Of a stretch of 64,000 nucleotides of DNA, positions 34,600 through 45,693 are shown in pieces (within the stretch, counting starts at the first letter, position 1; the number at the start of each line of letters is the position of its first letter). The notes beneath the pieces are model-generated. The model saw only the letters and a list, made by a program, of their open reading frames with translations. It was not told the origin of the DNA and did not search any database. Source of the DNA: Blastomussa wellsi (taxonomy: Eukaryota; Cnidaria; Anthozoa; Scleractinia; Plerogyridae); NCBI GenBank assembly GCA_947652115.1, contig OX393568.1, positions 16,987,971 through 17,051,970 of the forward strand. The letters are read 5' to 3'. A program made the translations under genes and the position numbers.

Positions 34600-34819
34600 G
34601 AATTGTTACCCTTTTTTTTTTTTTTTTATTTTTATTTTTAATTTTTTTTATTTTAGTTATTACACAAATCGACTACTTTTACATATCTTATTTGCTATAT
34701 GAAATACAACACTCATAGCGAGGATACATAACACATTATTTTAAAAATACTTATGGAATACTTACAAAACTCATTATTTTAAAATACTGTATGTATCACA
34801 CACACAAAAAAGCACTCGT

Positions 34820-37800
34820 TTAAAAATTTATTTGCGATTTGGCTTTGCTTTTCTCGATGAATAATTTACTCTTCAGAAAAACAAGGAAAACTTCGAAGTA
34901 ATATGGGTCTTTCTCTCGCGAAGCACAGTAGATGTAATACTTAGCGATTATTAAGCAGAGGTTTAAACCAAGACGTTCACTGAGATTGTTTGTAAAGCCG
35001 TAAATGACGACTTGTTCATTTAGGGTGATAGAGTCGTCATTTATAACATTCCACCAATTGCAAAAAGTTTCCCAAAAAGTTTGCACGTCTGGACATAGTA
35101 CAAATAGATGCTTTAAAGTTTGTTTTTGGTCACAAAGATGACACTTGTCCTGTTGAATTATCTTATCTCTGAAAAGTGTTGCATTAGTTGGGAGGATGTG
35201 ATGCACAACCTTAAATTGGAAAATAGCAAGTCTAATATCCTTTGTCACTCTGAAAGGAATAGTATAAATGGTTTCAATAGCTTGTTTATTAAGATTTGCC
35301 TGTACCATTCTTTGCTCTGCTGTAGGGGGTATGAATTTTTGATCAATTAGAAATTTAGTAGCCGACTTACATGAAATCTCATTTATAGGAATTTTATCTA
35401 CGTACTCTACATTATTGTTGTGAGAGCCATTTAAGCTGGCTTCCTTCAATAGGCGAATCCAATTTTGGGGAATAGCATTACATAGGCCGTAATATATCAA
35501 GAAATTGGTTTTGACTGGAAACATGCGGCAAAAATCATTGAAAGTCAAAAAATCGCTATCCTGAAAGATATCTTTAATCCTGATCACCCCTGCGTTGTGC
35601 CAGTTTTTATAATAGACAGAAAAACCGTTGATTTTAATAAACCTGTTATTCCACAGGATTTCGTTTAACACCTGCTCTTTATTTTCAGGAGTATGCTGGT
35701 TTATCTTCTGCCAGATACTTAAAGCATCTTTGTAAAATTGTAAAGGCAGTTGTAATTTAAGGGATTTTAGGTCGTAATTGCACTTGAGAAGAAAAATTCC
35801 ACCAACGCATTTTAAGAGAGTAAGTGGGATGTGGCTCCAGCTAGCGTCGTTGTTGCTCTCATGCAACCTTCTTATCCAGGTGACTTTTAAGGCGTTATTG
35901 ATAATTTCAAAATCCGGCATGTCCAAGCCTCCTTTTGTTTTTGGGCCGATCATTGTATTGTGTTTTATTTTAGGGATGTTATTCCAAACAAATTGCGATA
36001 TGGTCGACTTAACTGCTGATATAAATTCCGGTGGGAAGGAGAGTACAGATGTATTGTAGACAAGCTTAGAAAGAGCGAGGCTCTTGAGAATATTAATACG
36101 GCCATGTAGTGTAAGATTTCTTGTTTTCCAGAGATTGAGGATGTTTTTCATTGAAATTAGTTTTTGTTCAAAATTTTTATTGAAAGCGGTAACTTCATCA
36201 TAGGAGAAATAGATTCCTAGAGCATATATCGGTTCTGAAGGCCAAGTTATATCAAAAGGAGTTGTCGTGTTATGTCTGCAGGATCCTAACCACATTCCTT
36301 CAGTTTTGGTCGTATTAATTTCCAGGCCTGATGTTTCTTGGAAAGCTCGAAGCATTTCAAACAACTTTTTTGCTGACTCTACATCGGCGACGAAAGCTGT
36401 AGTATCATCGGCATACTGAGATACTTTGTATTCCTTTTTATAAATTTGTATTCCTTTAATATTTTCATCATTTCTGACTGCATGTGCTAGAATTTCTGCG
36501 CAGAGGACGAACAGTATACCGGATAACGGGCAGCCTTGTCTGACTCCCCTTTGCAGTGAAAAGAATTCCGATGCGTATCCGTTGTTGATAACGCAGCTAG
36601 TAATATCCGTGTAGAGCACGTTTATCCATTTTCGAATTTGCGGGCCAAAGTTAAAAGTCTCTAACACCTTAGTTAAAAAATCCCAATTAACCGAATCAAA
36701 GGCTTTTTTGAAATCGACAAAAATTGCCATGCCAGGTAGGTTTTCTAGTTGTGTTATTTTCATTATATCTTGTATTAATCTGATATTTTGGCCGATATAT
36801 CTGCCCTTCACATAACCAGTTTGGTCTCCGTGTATAAGTTGGGGAAGAACACTGCTCATTCTACTTGCAATAGTCTTGGATAGTATTTTGTAGTCGATGT
36901 TCAAAAGAGATATTGGTCTCCAGTTTTCTAAATACAGCTTGTTTTTACGTTTTTTTTGGCACAACTTTGATTATTCCTTGCCGTTGCGTGATGTTAAGAT
37001 GTCCATGGGTTAAAGCGTGATTAAAGCTTTGAGCCATTTCTTCTCCTAGCATAGACCAGAAATGTAAGTAAAATTCGACGGTGAATCCGTCGCTGCCTGG
37101 GCATTTGTCTTTTGCACATAACTTAAGAATTTCAAAACATTCTTGATTTGTGATTGGCCTATCTAGTACCTCTAGTTCAATGTCGTTTAGTTTTGGGAGG
37201 GTTGGATTTTCAAAAAATAACTTGTCGTAAAGGCTGCTGCGGGGTACTGCCGTGTACAGGTTTTTGTAGAATAATTTTTGACAGTTTAAAATTTCGTTCG
37301 AATCTGTTATTTCATGTCCGTCTTGGGATTTGAGTTTAGAAATGAAGGTTTTCGAGGTTTGTCGTTTTTCTAAGTTCAGAAAGTATTTGGTATTCTTTTC
37401 GCCTTTTTCATGCCACCTTATTCTACTTCTTATAATGGCACCGTTGGTTCGGTACTCAGCGATCTTGTTAAGTTCTGTTCTAAGGTTGTATAATTTGGTT
37501 ATATTCTCTTTTGACCTGTTTGTTGCGAGTACTTTCATTAAGGCATCAATTTGTTCAGAAAGTTCTTTCTCTCTGTCCCTAAGCTTTCTGTTTTTTCTTT
37601 TTGAGTATTGCACACAAAAACCTCTTACTTCCATTTTAATCATATCCCAGTAAAGTCCTTTATCAATGAGATAATTGTGCTTCTTTTTGAACCCGGGTAT
37701 GATGCTCTGAAGTTGTTCTATAAAGGTGTTATCATCGAGGAGTGATTTGTTAAATTTCCAAAAACCGGGTCCTCTTTTTGAATAGCCCTCGGACTGGAGT

Positions 37801-38519
37801 GTTAAAGTTATTGCTGAGTGGTCTGAAAGTGTTGAGGTTTTTATCTCTGTGTTTAACGCGATCTGCCTAAGCTCTTTGGAAATTAGCCAATAGTCTAATC
37901 TACACTGTACTTTTAGCGCTTTGTCCCGCCATGTAAATTGTGCTTGATCAGGGTGCTGACACCTCCAAATGTCCTGCAGTTTAAATGAGTCACGTAATTT
38001 TGTAATTTCGCTAATTACATTGTTTTTTCTTTCAACGGCAGCGCCACCTATTTTGTCGCGGGGTGTCAGTGCGCAATTGAAGTCTCCTCCGATAATAAAG
38101 CTGATGCTCGGACGTTTTTTAATAACATCAATGACATTTGAAAAAAACATTTTTTGGTCACAGTTATTGTTGGGACTATAAATATTGCACAGTTGGAAGG
38201 AAAAGTCGTGAATAGTTGCCTGAATAAGCAAATACCGTCCATTGTTATCCATTTCAATATTATCGACCAAGACATCTAATTCAGGGTTAAAAAGTATCAT
38301 GACACCTCTCGAGTGATTTGTGCCGTGGTTAAAATAGACTTTGCCGCCCCATTCAGATTTCCATACGGTTTCTATGTTTTTTGTTGAGTAGGTTTCCTGG
38401 AGGAATATTATATCAAATTTATTGTTATGCAGCCACCTGAAAAGTTGTCTTCGTTTACGTGTTTGGTTTATACCTCTGACATTTAACGAACAAAAAGAAG
38501 CTTTGAAAGGTGTTGTCAT
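34820..38519 (-). CDS. LINE ORF2: AP-endonuclease and reverse transcriptase (single frameshift)
   Basis: The N-terminal ~500 residues are an APE-type endonuclease (LNVRGINQTRKR, IFLQETYS, IIGGDFNCAL, TLSDHSAITL). The reverse transcriptase follows: FVDFKKAFDSVNW (motif A), RQGCPLSGILF (motif B) and SQYADDTTAF (motif C, YADD). The C-terminus has a zinc knuckle KCHLCDQKQTLKHLFVLCP. The frame changes in an A8 homopolymer (36951-36958): one extra A separates the two long ORFs. That could be a real mutation or a base-call error; otherwise the ORF is intact over ~1230 codons. Function: nicks target DNA and primes reverse transcription of element RNA. Confidence 0.9.
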
Positions 38520-38993
38520 TACTTATTCAAAAAGATCAGATTTGCATATTTCAAAAAGATAAATATAGGAAAAAAAGGAAAAATTTTAGGGTACTTCGAA
38601 GATTTTCTTGTAAAGCTGAGTTTTTTTTTTGCCAGAAAAGTACGCTTTAGAACGAAAAAAAAAAAAAAAAAAACAGCCTTCATTTTTAAACATTAGGAGA
38701 AAACGAGGATTGTGGTAAATACGGTGGAATATAGTAGCGAAAGCAAACAGATTCTGTAATAGAATTGAATCTAAATTAAAGTAGTACATACTAGTAAAGA
38801 ATTCGTAGTTGCGATTGTGCTCAATTAATTGTACATACACACACGACAGGACACATACAAATAAGTAGTAAGTAAGGCTTGGATTAAGCATGCCGAGGAG
38901 AGAAAAAAAAAAAAGCTAGATAATGTTAAAGTAAAAAATAAACCTCGAATCGGCCGAGTCTTCCTTCGGTAACTGAAACTTTAGATGGAAATG

Positions 38994-39881
38994 TTAAATG
39001 TTATTCAGGTCATCTGTGGAGAAAATACGAAATCGCTGCCCATCTGGCGAAGTTTTAGCATAGATCTTACCGTCTAAAGTCCAGACACTTGACAATTGTT
39101 TGTTTTTCTTTCGTTGATTAGCTTCTTTCAGCACATCTCTTCTGTACGGCGTTAAATTCTCGTTAATGTAGATTCTATCTTCGTTAGATTCTGTGACCGC
39201 TGCCGCATATGAAGGAAAAATGTCTGCAACTTTGACACTGCGAAGTTTGGTGCGCTCTCTGTATAGCTTTGTCTTTGTCTTGTGGCTGCAGAATTTAGCA
39301 ATTATCGGTCTCTTGCCTTCTCTCCCTTTGAGCTTATGTGAAATTTCAAAATCTTCAGGCCGTAAGTTAACCTGGAGAGCGTTCGCAACTTTAATCACCG
39401 CGCTTTCCGTGTCGGAATAAACATGCTCAGGTAACCCGTGGATTTCCAGCGAGTTCTTGCGAGTGTACTGCTCTAGGTCGTCAAGAGCACACCACGCTTT
39501 AGACGTTTCCTCCTTTTCCTGCTCTAAATCATGTTTGGTGGACTGAAGCTCTTCTTTGGTTTTCGTTAGTTCTTCACTTAGCGAGGCATTTTTTTCCGCC
39601 GCCTTCTTCAGAGAGTCTTTGATTTCTTGGAATTCCTTCTCGTTGAATGACATTGATTCTTTCAAACCCTCTAGCTCCTTCTTTAGGTTTCGGTTCTCTT
39701 GTTTGATATCTGTCATCGTTGCTTCTATATTGATGAGGATATGTTTGATTTCTAGAAGAGAAGGTTCGTTTTCGGGGAGCGAGCTGTTCTCTTCGTCTGA
39801 CTCCGCCATGTTGGATTTTTTTGCTTGGCTAGTTTCTTCTTCCACTGAGCCTCTGTCTCCTCGTTTATTTTTCTTTGACAT
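38994..39881 (-). CDS. LINE ORF1: RNA-binding protein with coiled coil and RRM-like domain
   Basis: 295 aa, intact. An acidic/basic N-terminus is followed by a long coiled coil (about residues 45-140, many Lys/Glu/Leu heptads) and an RRM-like segment beginning DDLEQYTRKNSLEIHGLPE, as in L1-type ORF1 proteins. The C-terminus (YINENLTPYRRDVLKEAN) matches the C-terminal domain of that family. It forms the ribonucleoprotein with element RNA. It lies 474 bp upstream of ORF2. Confidence 0.85.
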   Translation of the reverse strand: MSKKNKRGDRGSVEEETSQAKKSNMAESDEENSSLPENEPSLLEIKHILINIEATMTDIKQENRNLKKELEGLKESMSFNEKEFQEIKDSLKKAAEKNASLSEELTKTKEELQSTKHDLEQEKEETSKAWCALDDLEQYTRKNSLEIHGLPEHVYSDTESAVIKVANALQVNLRPEDFEISHKLKGREGKRPIIAKFCSHKTKTKLYRERTKLRSVKVADIFPSYAAAVTESNEDRIYINENLTPYRRDVLKEANQRKKNKQLSSVWTLDGKIYAKTSPDGQRFRIFSTDDLNNI

Positions 39882-40044
39882 TTGTTACCGTAATGAGATC
39901 TTATTACATTGTTAGAAACAGAGTTTGACCAAATTTACAGGCGATCTTAAATCGAAGGAGGGCCAAAGTCTCTTAGCAAGAAACCATGTGGCCGCTTCCG
40001 ATGAGGCCGCGCATGCTTGAATTGTTACCCTTGTTGACTTAACG

Positions 40045-40183
40045 CAAGAGCGTGATTCCAAAATTGAAAGGAGAGAATCAACTACCTCCTGCTCCGAAGA
40101 CGATAAAACGGGAAAGCAATAAAGAAGCCAAGTCGGTAAGAGAAGAGAAACCCAAACGACGTCGTAAAGCGGAAGTGAAGTAG
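40045..40183 (+). pseudogene. C-terminal remnant of a basic protein
   Basis: An open frame following a TAA at 40042 ends EEKPKRRRKAEVK before TAG, 17 bp ahead of the phospholipase-like gene. The basic tail and tight spacing suggest the end of a viral core- or capsid-type protein whose body was lost near the LINE insertion site. No family is assigned. Confidence 0.25.
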
Positions 40184-40200
40184 TTGCGAGCTTTGAGCGG

Positions 40201-40566
40201 ATGGGAGGACTGAACAGAAGGAAAACGGTCAAGAAAGAAGTGAAAAGAAAGAAACGAGGATGGGGTGTGGACATTCAAAAAATGTTAGCAAAAACAGGAG
40301 TTGAATTTCATTGGCCGGGTTATCAATACCTGGGCCCGGGCACTAAACTAGCAAAACGTTTGAAACACGGTGACCCTGGGATCAACCGATTGGATCGAAT
40401 AGCCAAGCGTCATGACATCGCCTATGGGGGAGCTAAAAATTTGCAAGACAAATGGAAGGCTGATGAAGAGATGATCAAAGCCATCGACAAGTTACCCGGG
40501 CGTAAAACCATGACGGAAAGGATCGTCAAGAAGATCGTACAAGCCAAGAAGAGATTGAAACTTTAA
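40201..40566 (+). CDS. Phospholipase A2-fold protein (parvovirus VP1/Polinton type)
   Basis: 121 aa. A strongly basic N-terminus (KKEVKRKKRG) precedes YQYLGPGTKL, the calcium-binding-loop-like text, and KRHDIAYGG with the catalytic His71-Asp72 pair, followed by a helix ending KADEEMIKAID. This is the pattern of the phospholipase A2-like domain found in parvovirus capsid proteins and in Polinton/adintovirus-type elements, where it is thought to help breach endosomal membranes. The frame is intact. An AATAAA lies ~55 bp after the stop. Confidence 0.75.
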   Translation: MGGLNRRKTVKKEVKRKKRGWGVDIQKMLAKTGVEFHWPGYQYLGPGTKLAKRLKHGDPGINRLDRIAKRHDIAYGGAKNLQDKWKADEEMIKAIDKLPGRKTMTERIVKKIVQAKKRLKL

Positions 40567-40953
40567 ACTTTATTTCACTTGATGTACAACTCTTCAAGTT
40601 TTATTATTCTGGTAACGTAAATAAAGTGTTTTTACAACTTGGGTGACGTCAAGTTAAGAGTAAACACACTGCAAAAAATCGCGTGTTGAGACAAGGGACC
40701 GCACGAAAACAAACACAAATAAGCTTTAGAGTGCGAAATCGACTTGTATTTCTTTCTTTGGTTGTGAATGCATTGGCTGGTTTCGAAAAGTGAACTTGTT
40801 CAAGGTCACTCACCTTTTTAAGCTTTCTTTCACTGTACTTTTCTGCAGATTCCGAGAAATTCACGCGCGTACAAAAGGCTACGCATGAGGGGCTCCCATG
40901 GGGCAGTATTAAGCCCCTACGGTTTGCACAACACGTTTTGCTTGGCCTTGTGC

Positions 40954-41060
40954 CGATACACGTGACTGGAGGGGATACCCCTCTTAGTCTCCCTGTCGAT
41001 ACACGTGACTGGAGGGGATACCCCCTCTTAGAAGACGTCAGCTGTGGGGGGATACCCCCT
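40954..41060 (+). promoter_or_regulatory. Direct repeats upstream of the first GRF zinc-finger gene
   Basis: CGATACACGTGACTGGAGGG with a following GATACCCC occurs at 40954-40981 and 40997-41024; a partial copy (GGGGGGATACCCCCTC) lies at 41045-41060. Each core includes the E-box-like CACGTG and a short GGGGATACCCC palindrome. The repeats are 70-180 bp upstream of the ATG at 41133, with a TATA-like TAAATAAAAA at 41071. They look like an enhancer or transcription-factor site array. Confidence 0.5.
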
Positions 41061-41132
41061 CAAACCCGAGTAAATAAAAAAAGTGAACACGTGTTTTTTT
41101 TTTTTTTAATACTCAACAGATTTTCCAACACC

Positions 41133-41477
41133 ATGGCTTCATGTGGTTTATGTAAGAAAGGTCAGAAGGAACAGTTCGTGGCTTTGAGCAATGGTAGAGA
41201 ATATGTGAGGTGTACCAATTGCTCCTGCGGTTACTTCTGTTCGGTTGAGGATGTCAGACCGTACGAGAGAGCATTGCAGTTTGATGTTTCTAGCACATTT
41301 AAAGGGAACGATGCTCCGCTCTGTCACCACAGGAGACCTTGCGCCTTTAGGTTATCACATTCAGAGAATAATCCTGATCGCCCCTACTTCAGCTGTAAAG
41401 AGCAGATACCGTGCACGTTTTTCTGTTGGGCAGATCTGGAGCTGAAACTCCGTTGTGCTCTACTACCCTCTGCGTAA
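41133..41477 (+). CDS. GRF-type zinc-finger protein 1
   Basis: The start is chosen at ATG 41133 (CACCATGG context), giving 114 aa. The first half has Cys pairs CGLCKKG and RCTNCSCGYFC. The second half is a GRF zinc finger: CAFRLSHSENNPDRPYFSC then CTFFCWADLE, with the usual C...(R)PYF.C....C.FF.WAD order. GRF fingers bind single-stranded nucleic acid in topoisomerase 3 and APE2. A paralogue on the other strand at 56925-57497 has the same two-part layout. Its role in the element is unknown; a replication or transcription factor is plausible. Confidence 0.7.
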   Translation: MASCGLCKKGQKEQFVALSNGREYVRCTNCSCGYFCSVEDVRPYERALQFDVSSTFKGNDAPLCHHRRPCAFRLSHSENNPDRPYFSCKEQIPCTFFCWADLELKLRCALLPSA

Positions 41478-42045
41478 GAGTGAACAAAAAGACTTTTGTG
41501 CTTACACCGTCGACATTATTTAAAACTGAAAAGATTGTATTATGAATATCTGCTCTTTAACCCAGAAAAGAGTGTATGTCAAGTTGGAAAAGTTGTTATT
41601 AAACAGTTGTGAAAATGATTATCATTGTTTCCCTCCCCTCCCCAATCTTGTGTGAAGTTTCACGTGATCGAAGGCGGCCTACGTCATCACTTGCTTAAAG
41701 CAAGGACGACCATATTGTTTGGGGGGTGTAAAAGATCGTTGGATTTAGGGATTTCAAAACGAAGAACCAACCTATTAGGTTATTGATGGGACGTGAATAC
41801 CATTTTGAACGGACAGGGTAAGTTTTTTAATTATTGTGAGCATGGGGCATGGTGTTTTTTTCATTTCTTGATAAGCTACCTCACATAACCTCATGGTCAT
41901 TCGATTTCATTTAGGTTCTGTTCTCAGTAAGCTATCTGGAGTAAACTCAGGGTCGTTTGATTTCATTGGGTTCTGTTTAGCTTACTAAGGAGTCGTTTTG
42001 TTCAAGAAAATAGAAACATTTATTATTTTACAAACGTTGTGTGTG
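41478..42045. other. Non-coding stretch
   Basis: No gene. A pair of ~25 bp direct repeats around ATTTCATT(T)AGGTTCTGTT at ~41908 and ~41960. Confidence 0.4.
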
Positions 42046-42775
42046 TTAAGGTTACTATGCACCTTGGGACCGGCCATTTTCGCGAAATTTGGATTTTTAT
42101 GCTAATCAATAGGTCTAAGCGTGATCTTTCATCTAAAAAAAAAAAATCAAAAAAATATTTTTTTAGCGGCGGAGAAAATGCGATTTTTCGTTTGGGGGCG
42201 GCGTTTGTTTACGAATTGAGGGTTTTGTCTTTTCGCTATTTTCTCGAGTTGAATTTTTCGCTAGATAGGGTGACTTTCAAAAGCTGCAACTCAAGTGCAA
42301 TTTGTTCAATTGCCGCCAAATTTGGAGAAAAGTTAGTTTAATATATAAACAACAAAAACGTGTCTGCGTATTTTTAATTTCCCAAAACTTTTTTGTTGAG
42401 AGCCATTTTTGTACGATAACTTCGATTAATTTTTGCTCTGTTTTGAAAAGGCGCTGTAACTTTTTAATGCAAACGAATTTGACAAAACGCAGACACGGTT
42501 TTTTAGGTCTTGGGGTCCGAAAACCGGAAAACAAACCAATTAAGCAAAATATTAAATTCGCTTTGAGTTGAAGCTGTCAGAAGCCGAATCACGCGCTTGC
42601 GTTCAGACTTCGCGGAAAAATCGGCATTTCAGAATATTACAAAATGGATAGGATATTTAAAAAGCCAGCTCTATAAGCTTTAATTTGATATAGGGTTTTA
42701 GATATCTGCGATGTAACCTGCGCGCGCTACATCGCTTCGACGCGAAACACCCCTGAAGGTGCATAGTAACCTTAA
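42046..42775. mobile_element. TTAA-flanked MITE, 722 bp
   Basis: Terminal inverted repeats GGTTACTATGCACCTT (42050) and AAGGTGCATAGTAACC (ending 42771) are perfect over 16 bp. Each is flanked by TTAA (42046-42049 and 42772-42775). TTAA targets are typical of piggyBac and Kolobok. No coding capacity is called; the 100-codon open frame inside is not protein-like. Confidence 0.75.
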
Positions 42776-42939
42776 TAAAGGGAATCCAAGGATGTAGTAT
42801 GTTTTTATTCAGCTGAGCGCTTGCATGGTGTAATTTTTTTAGGAAACTATTCACAGGTTTCGGCAAAAAAAGTAAAAAGTAATATGAACTTGATCGCCTG
42901 AGAGAGTTACGTAGGGGATAAAATAAATAAAAAACACCC

Positions 42940-43342
42940 CCAAGGTATCAATTCCCGCTTCCATGACCTCCTGGAAATCGTTATTTGCTCTTCTTATGTC
43001 AGCTCTGTTTCCTCCTAGGTGAGCAGCCCTTCGCCTTTCTCGGTTTGCCATCAGTCCCTGAAAAAGATAATATTCTTCAAAAATATCCAGAATGTAAAAA
43101 CATATGTGTTCTTTTGGGTGAGTACTTACATCAATCAATGCTGCCTGCATCTCAGGCACTCTTGTCACTCTTCAAGCAAGGGTTTCTCTTATAAAGTTTC
43201 TTGGGAAGTTGAGTATGCAGCAGGGACATTGCTCTGAATGTCCAATCCACACCCAATCCTCAAGACACACACTGTGTATTCTTGCTTCACAGCATGGTAA
43301 ACTTTGCCCACCATCCTCCAAACATATTGGGCATACTCCAAC
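42940..43342 (-). pseudogene. RING-finger gene, copy 0, nonsense-mutated
   Basis: The exon 43342-43130 encodes a complete RING (CPICLEDGG, CCEARIHSVC, CPCC). A CGA-to-TGA change ends the frame 28 codons after the last Cys pair's region begins (…RETLA stop), while sequence beyond still reads as in copy A. The second exon (GLMANRERRRAAHLGGNRAD) is present. A ~510 bp tandem duplication (42930-43430 versus 43440-43925) produced this copy and copy A. Confidence 0.65.
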
Positions 43343-43391
43343 CTGGAAAGTGAAAAAACTTTTGTTATTTACACTTTTGTTCTTTACTTTT

Positions 43392-43853
43392 TTATTTATA
43401 GCCAATTGCTTTGTGGTGTAGCTCAGGGATAAAATAAATAAAAAACACCCCCAAGGTATCAATTCCCGCTTCCATGACCTCCTTGAAATCGTTATTTGCT
43501 CTTTTTATGTCAGCTCTGTTTCCTCCTAGGTGAGCAGCCCTTTGTCTTTCTCGGTTTGCCATCAGTCCCTGAAAAAGATAATATTCTTTAAAAATATCCA
43601 GAATGGAAAAACACATGTGTTCTTTTGGGTGAGTACTTACATCAATCAACGCTGCCTGCATCTCAGGCACTCTTGTCACTCTTCGAGCAAGGGTTTCTCT
43701 TATAAAGTTTCTTGGGAAGTTGAGCATGCAGCAGGGACATTGCTCGGAATGTCCAATCCACACCCAATCCTCAAGACACACACTGTGTATTCTTGCTTCA
43801 CAGCATGGTAAACTTTGCCCACCATCCTCCAAACATATTGGGCATACTCCAAC
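43392..43853 (-). CDS. RING-finger protein, copy A (only intact copy)
   Basis: Exon 43853-43641 follows an acceptor (CACTTTCCAG) and encodes the RING: CPICLEDGGQSLPCC, H-S-V-C, then CPCC, with Trp in EDWVW as in ubiquitin E3 RINGs. The donor GTAAGT leads to exon 43568-43392 (GLMANRERQRAAHLGGNRAD, a charged helix, then a hydrophobic tail). The first coding exon with the start codon is not identified; the open stretch upstream of the acceptor (NKKVKNKS) looks intronic. Likely a ubiquitin-ligase-type protein; no target is known. Confidence 0.6.
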   Translation of the reverse strand, partial: VGVCPICLEDGGQSLPCCEARIHSVCLEDWVWIGHSEQCPCCMLNFPRNFIRETLARRVTRVPEMQAALIDVSTHPKEHMCFSILDIFKEYYLFQGLMANRERQRAAHLGGNRADIKRANNDFKEVMEAGIDTLGVFFIYFIPELHHKAIGYK

Positions 43854-43989
43854 CTGGAAAGTGAAAAAACTTTTGTTATTTACACTTTTGTTCTTTACTT
43901 TTTTATTTATAGCCAATTGCTTTGGGGTGTAGCTCAGGAATTATCAAGGTCCTTTCTTTCATGCCTGTACGTAATCAGTTCTTTGAGGT

Positions 43990-44420
43990 AGTTTGTTTAT
44001 CGCTTCATCGCGGAGAAAATCCGCTTCGCGTAATTTTTTACTGGGAATGATTTCTCGCTGTGTTGCGGTCATCTTTGTTATTTGTTGTTGTTTTGAAATG
44101 TCGCCGTAAAGGATTTTCTCTTTTTAAACGCTGTCCAGTGTGGAAATTAGCGAGCAGGAAAATTGAAACTAATTTACCGCTAAGGTATAGACTGAAAACT
44201 AGCTTTGTTTATCACTTCATCGCGGAGAAAATCTGCTTCGCGTAATTTTTTTCTGGGAATGATTTCTCGTTGTGTGGCGGCCATCTTTGTTATTTGTTGT
44301 TGTTTTGAAATGTCGCCGTAAAGGATTTTTTTCTTTTTAAACGCTGTCCAGTGTGGAAATTAGCGAGCGGGAAAATTGAAGCTAATTTACCGCTGAGGTA
44401 TAGACTGAAAAGGAGCCTTT
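43990..44420. repeat. 212 bp direct duplication inside each cassette
   Basis: The block containing CTTCATCGCGGAGAAAATC and GTCGCCGTAAAGGATTTT occurs twice, ~212 bp apart, with a few differences. It is carried unchanged in units B-D (e.g. 47340-47760, 50669-51088, 53998-54417). It includes ATGGCGGC-like and T-rich text but no convincing ORF. Confidence 0.8.
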
Positions 44421-45285
44421 TCCTTTTTTTAGCAAAAGAGAAAATGGACTTGGTGTAAACAAACAAACAAACAATTCTCCAGTGCATCAACACTGGTTTT
44501 TCTATTTGTGGAGGGCCTACTTTCACTATGATCTTAACTCATTCCAACAGAATAAAAGCAAAATATACTCTCATCTTTTTCTCCTCGGGGTGCATATCAA
44601 AAGTAAATATTTACTCGCGAGTGAGTTAAACATATTATCAATGAAGACATTCAAATTGCGATTTCTCTCTCTCTCTTTTTTTGTAACATTTGAAACCAAC
44701 ACGCGTTTCAGATCCTCACCTCTCTTCCTCCTCTTCCTTCCTTCCGTTCTCTTCATCCATTTGCTCTGGTCTCTCTGGAAGTTTTTTCCCCTTCTTCAAA
44801 ACAGTTTTTTTCAGACAAATAGTTTCGGGCTACAAAAATTATTTTCTTCACTTAACACGCCATCGTGTTTTTTAAATGGGCCAATCTGCGCACAGCTCGT
44901 TTCAATCCCTCTCCATCACCTTCTTCGTTATTACCTATTGCCTATATTCTCATTAAAAGGGTGTGGAACGCTCTATCTTTCCGCAAGCTACTATCTGATA
45001 CCCTCCCTATCCTGTCTGCTAAAATAATAACAACAACTTGATTTGCCTCACTACCATGGATTTATTTTAAGGAAACAGGTAGTTAAAATTAAACATACAA
45101 ATTCTTCAAGTAAACCAGAAATGATAACATTCTAAACAAAGAAAACTGTCTTTGTTCACAACTCATTCATTATTTGAACTACCTCTAAATTATTATTGTT
45201 CTGAAAAAACTCCTCGAGTAATTGAAAAAGTTCGGGTGACAGTGTTTCTTCTTCTTCAATCTGTTTGGGTTGCTCGGAGTGCAAA

Positions 45286-45660
45286 TTAGTTACACCCAAA
45301 GTCTTCGAAAAGCTCCTCGAGGAATTGAAAATGTTTGTGGTTTGGTGCTTCTTCTATCTGGTTTTTCTCAAGCTCAATGGGGGTTTTCAGCTGTAGACAT
45401 TTTTGCTGGTGTTGCTTGAGGTGATCTAATCGTCCGTAGGATTTTGTACAATTCTGGCAAGGGAATGTTTGCGGAGAAATGTTCATTTCTTCTCTGTGCT
45501 GACTTTGGTAGTGGTGCAGGAGGTGATCTGGTCTGGAGAAGGTTTTGGAGCACAGCATGCACTTTGGTCTTTCTTTTTTTCCCACCCAATGCACTTCACG
45601 GAGATGACGATAGAAAGAGCAGGCTTGGGAAAAGGTGACACGACAGAAGATGCAATCCAT
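45286..45660 (-). pseudogene. C2H2 zinc-finger gene, copy A, frameshifted
   Basis: Same start and three fingers as copies B-D. One extra A in CACCCAAAGTC (near 45297) shifts the frame after the third finger, so the product ends ~124 aa long and loses the acidic C-terminal region. The zinc-finger part remains readable. Confidence 0.8.
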
Positions 45661-45693
45661 GGTAGTGAGTGGAGGGTTTTTTTCAAGTCCGCG

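Larger units (their letters stand above)
34600..40032 (-). mobile_element. Near-complete L1/Tx1-like LINE with 14 bp target-site duplication
   Basis: GAATTGTTACCCTT occurs at 34600-34613 and 40019-40032, directly flanking the element. The 3' end (left side) is a T-run on the plus strand, i.e. a poly(A) tail on the element strand. ORF1 (39881-38994) and ORF2 (38519-34820) are both present, with ~135 bp of 5' leader and a 474 bp inter-ORF gap that includes a long A-run on the plus strand. Only one frameshift is seen. This is a recent, full-length insertion. Confidence 0.9.

Noticed and set aside
34614..34660. Poly-T/AT microsatellite as an independent repeat
   Set aside because: It is the poly(A) tail of the minus-strand LINE, as shown by the adjacent target-site duplication.
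42039..42341. 100-codon plus-strand frame
   Set aside because: It starts at the edge of a TTAA-flanked MITE and lies mostly inside it, with homopolymer Lys runs and no protein character.
43854..43916. Start codon of the RING gene inside the open stretch NKKVKNKSVNN
   Set aside because: A good acceptor (CACTTTCCAG) separates it from the RING exon; the AT-rich text looks intronic.
44482..45027. 181-codon plus-strand open frame kept in all four cassettes
   Set aside because: T-rich, Phe/Leu/Ser-dominated translation with no domain; its conservation is explained by recent duplication of the whole unit.
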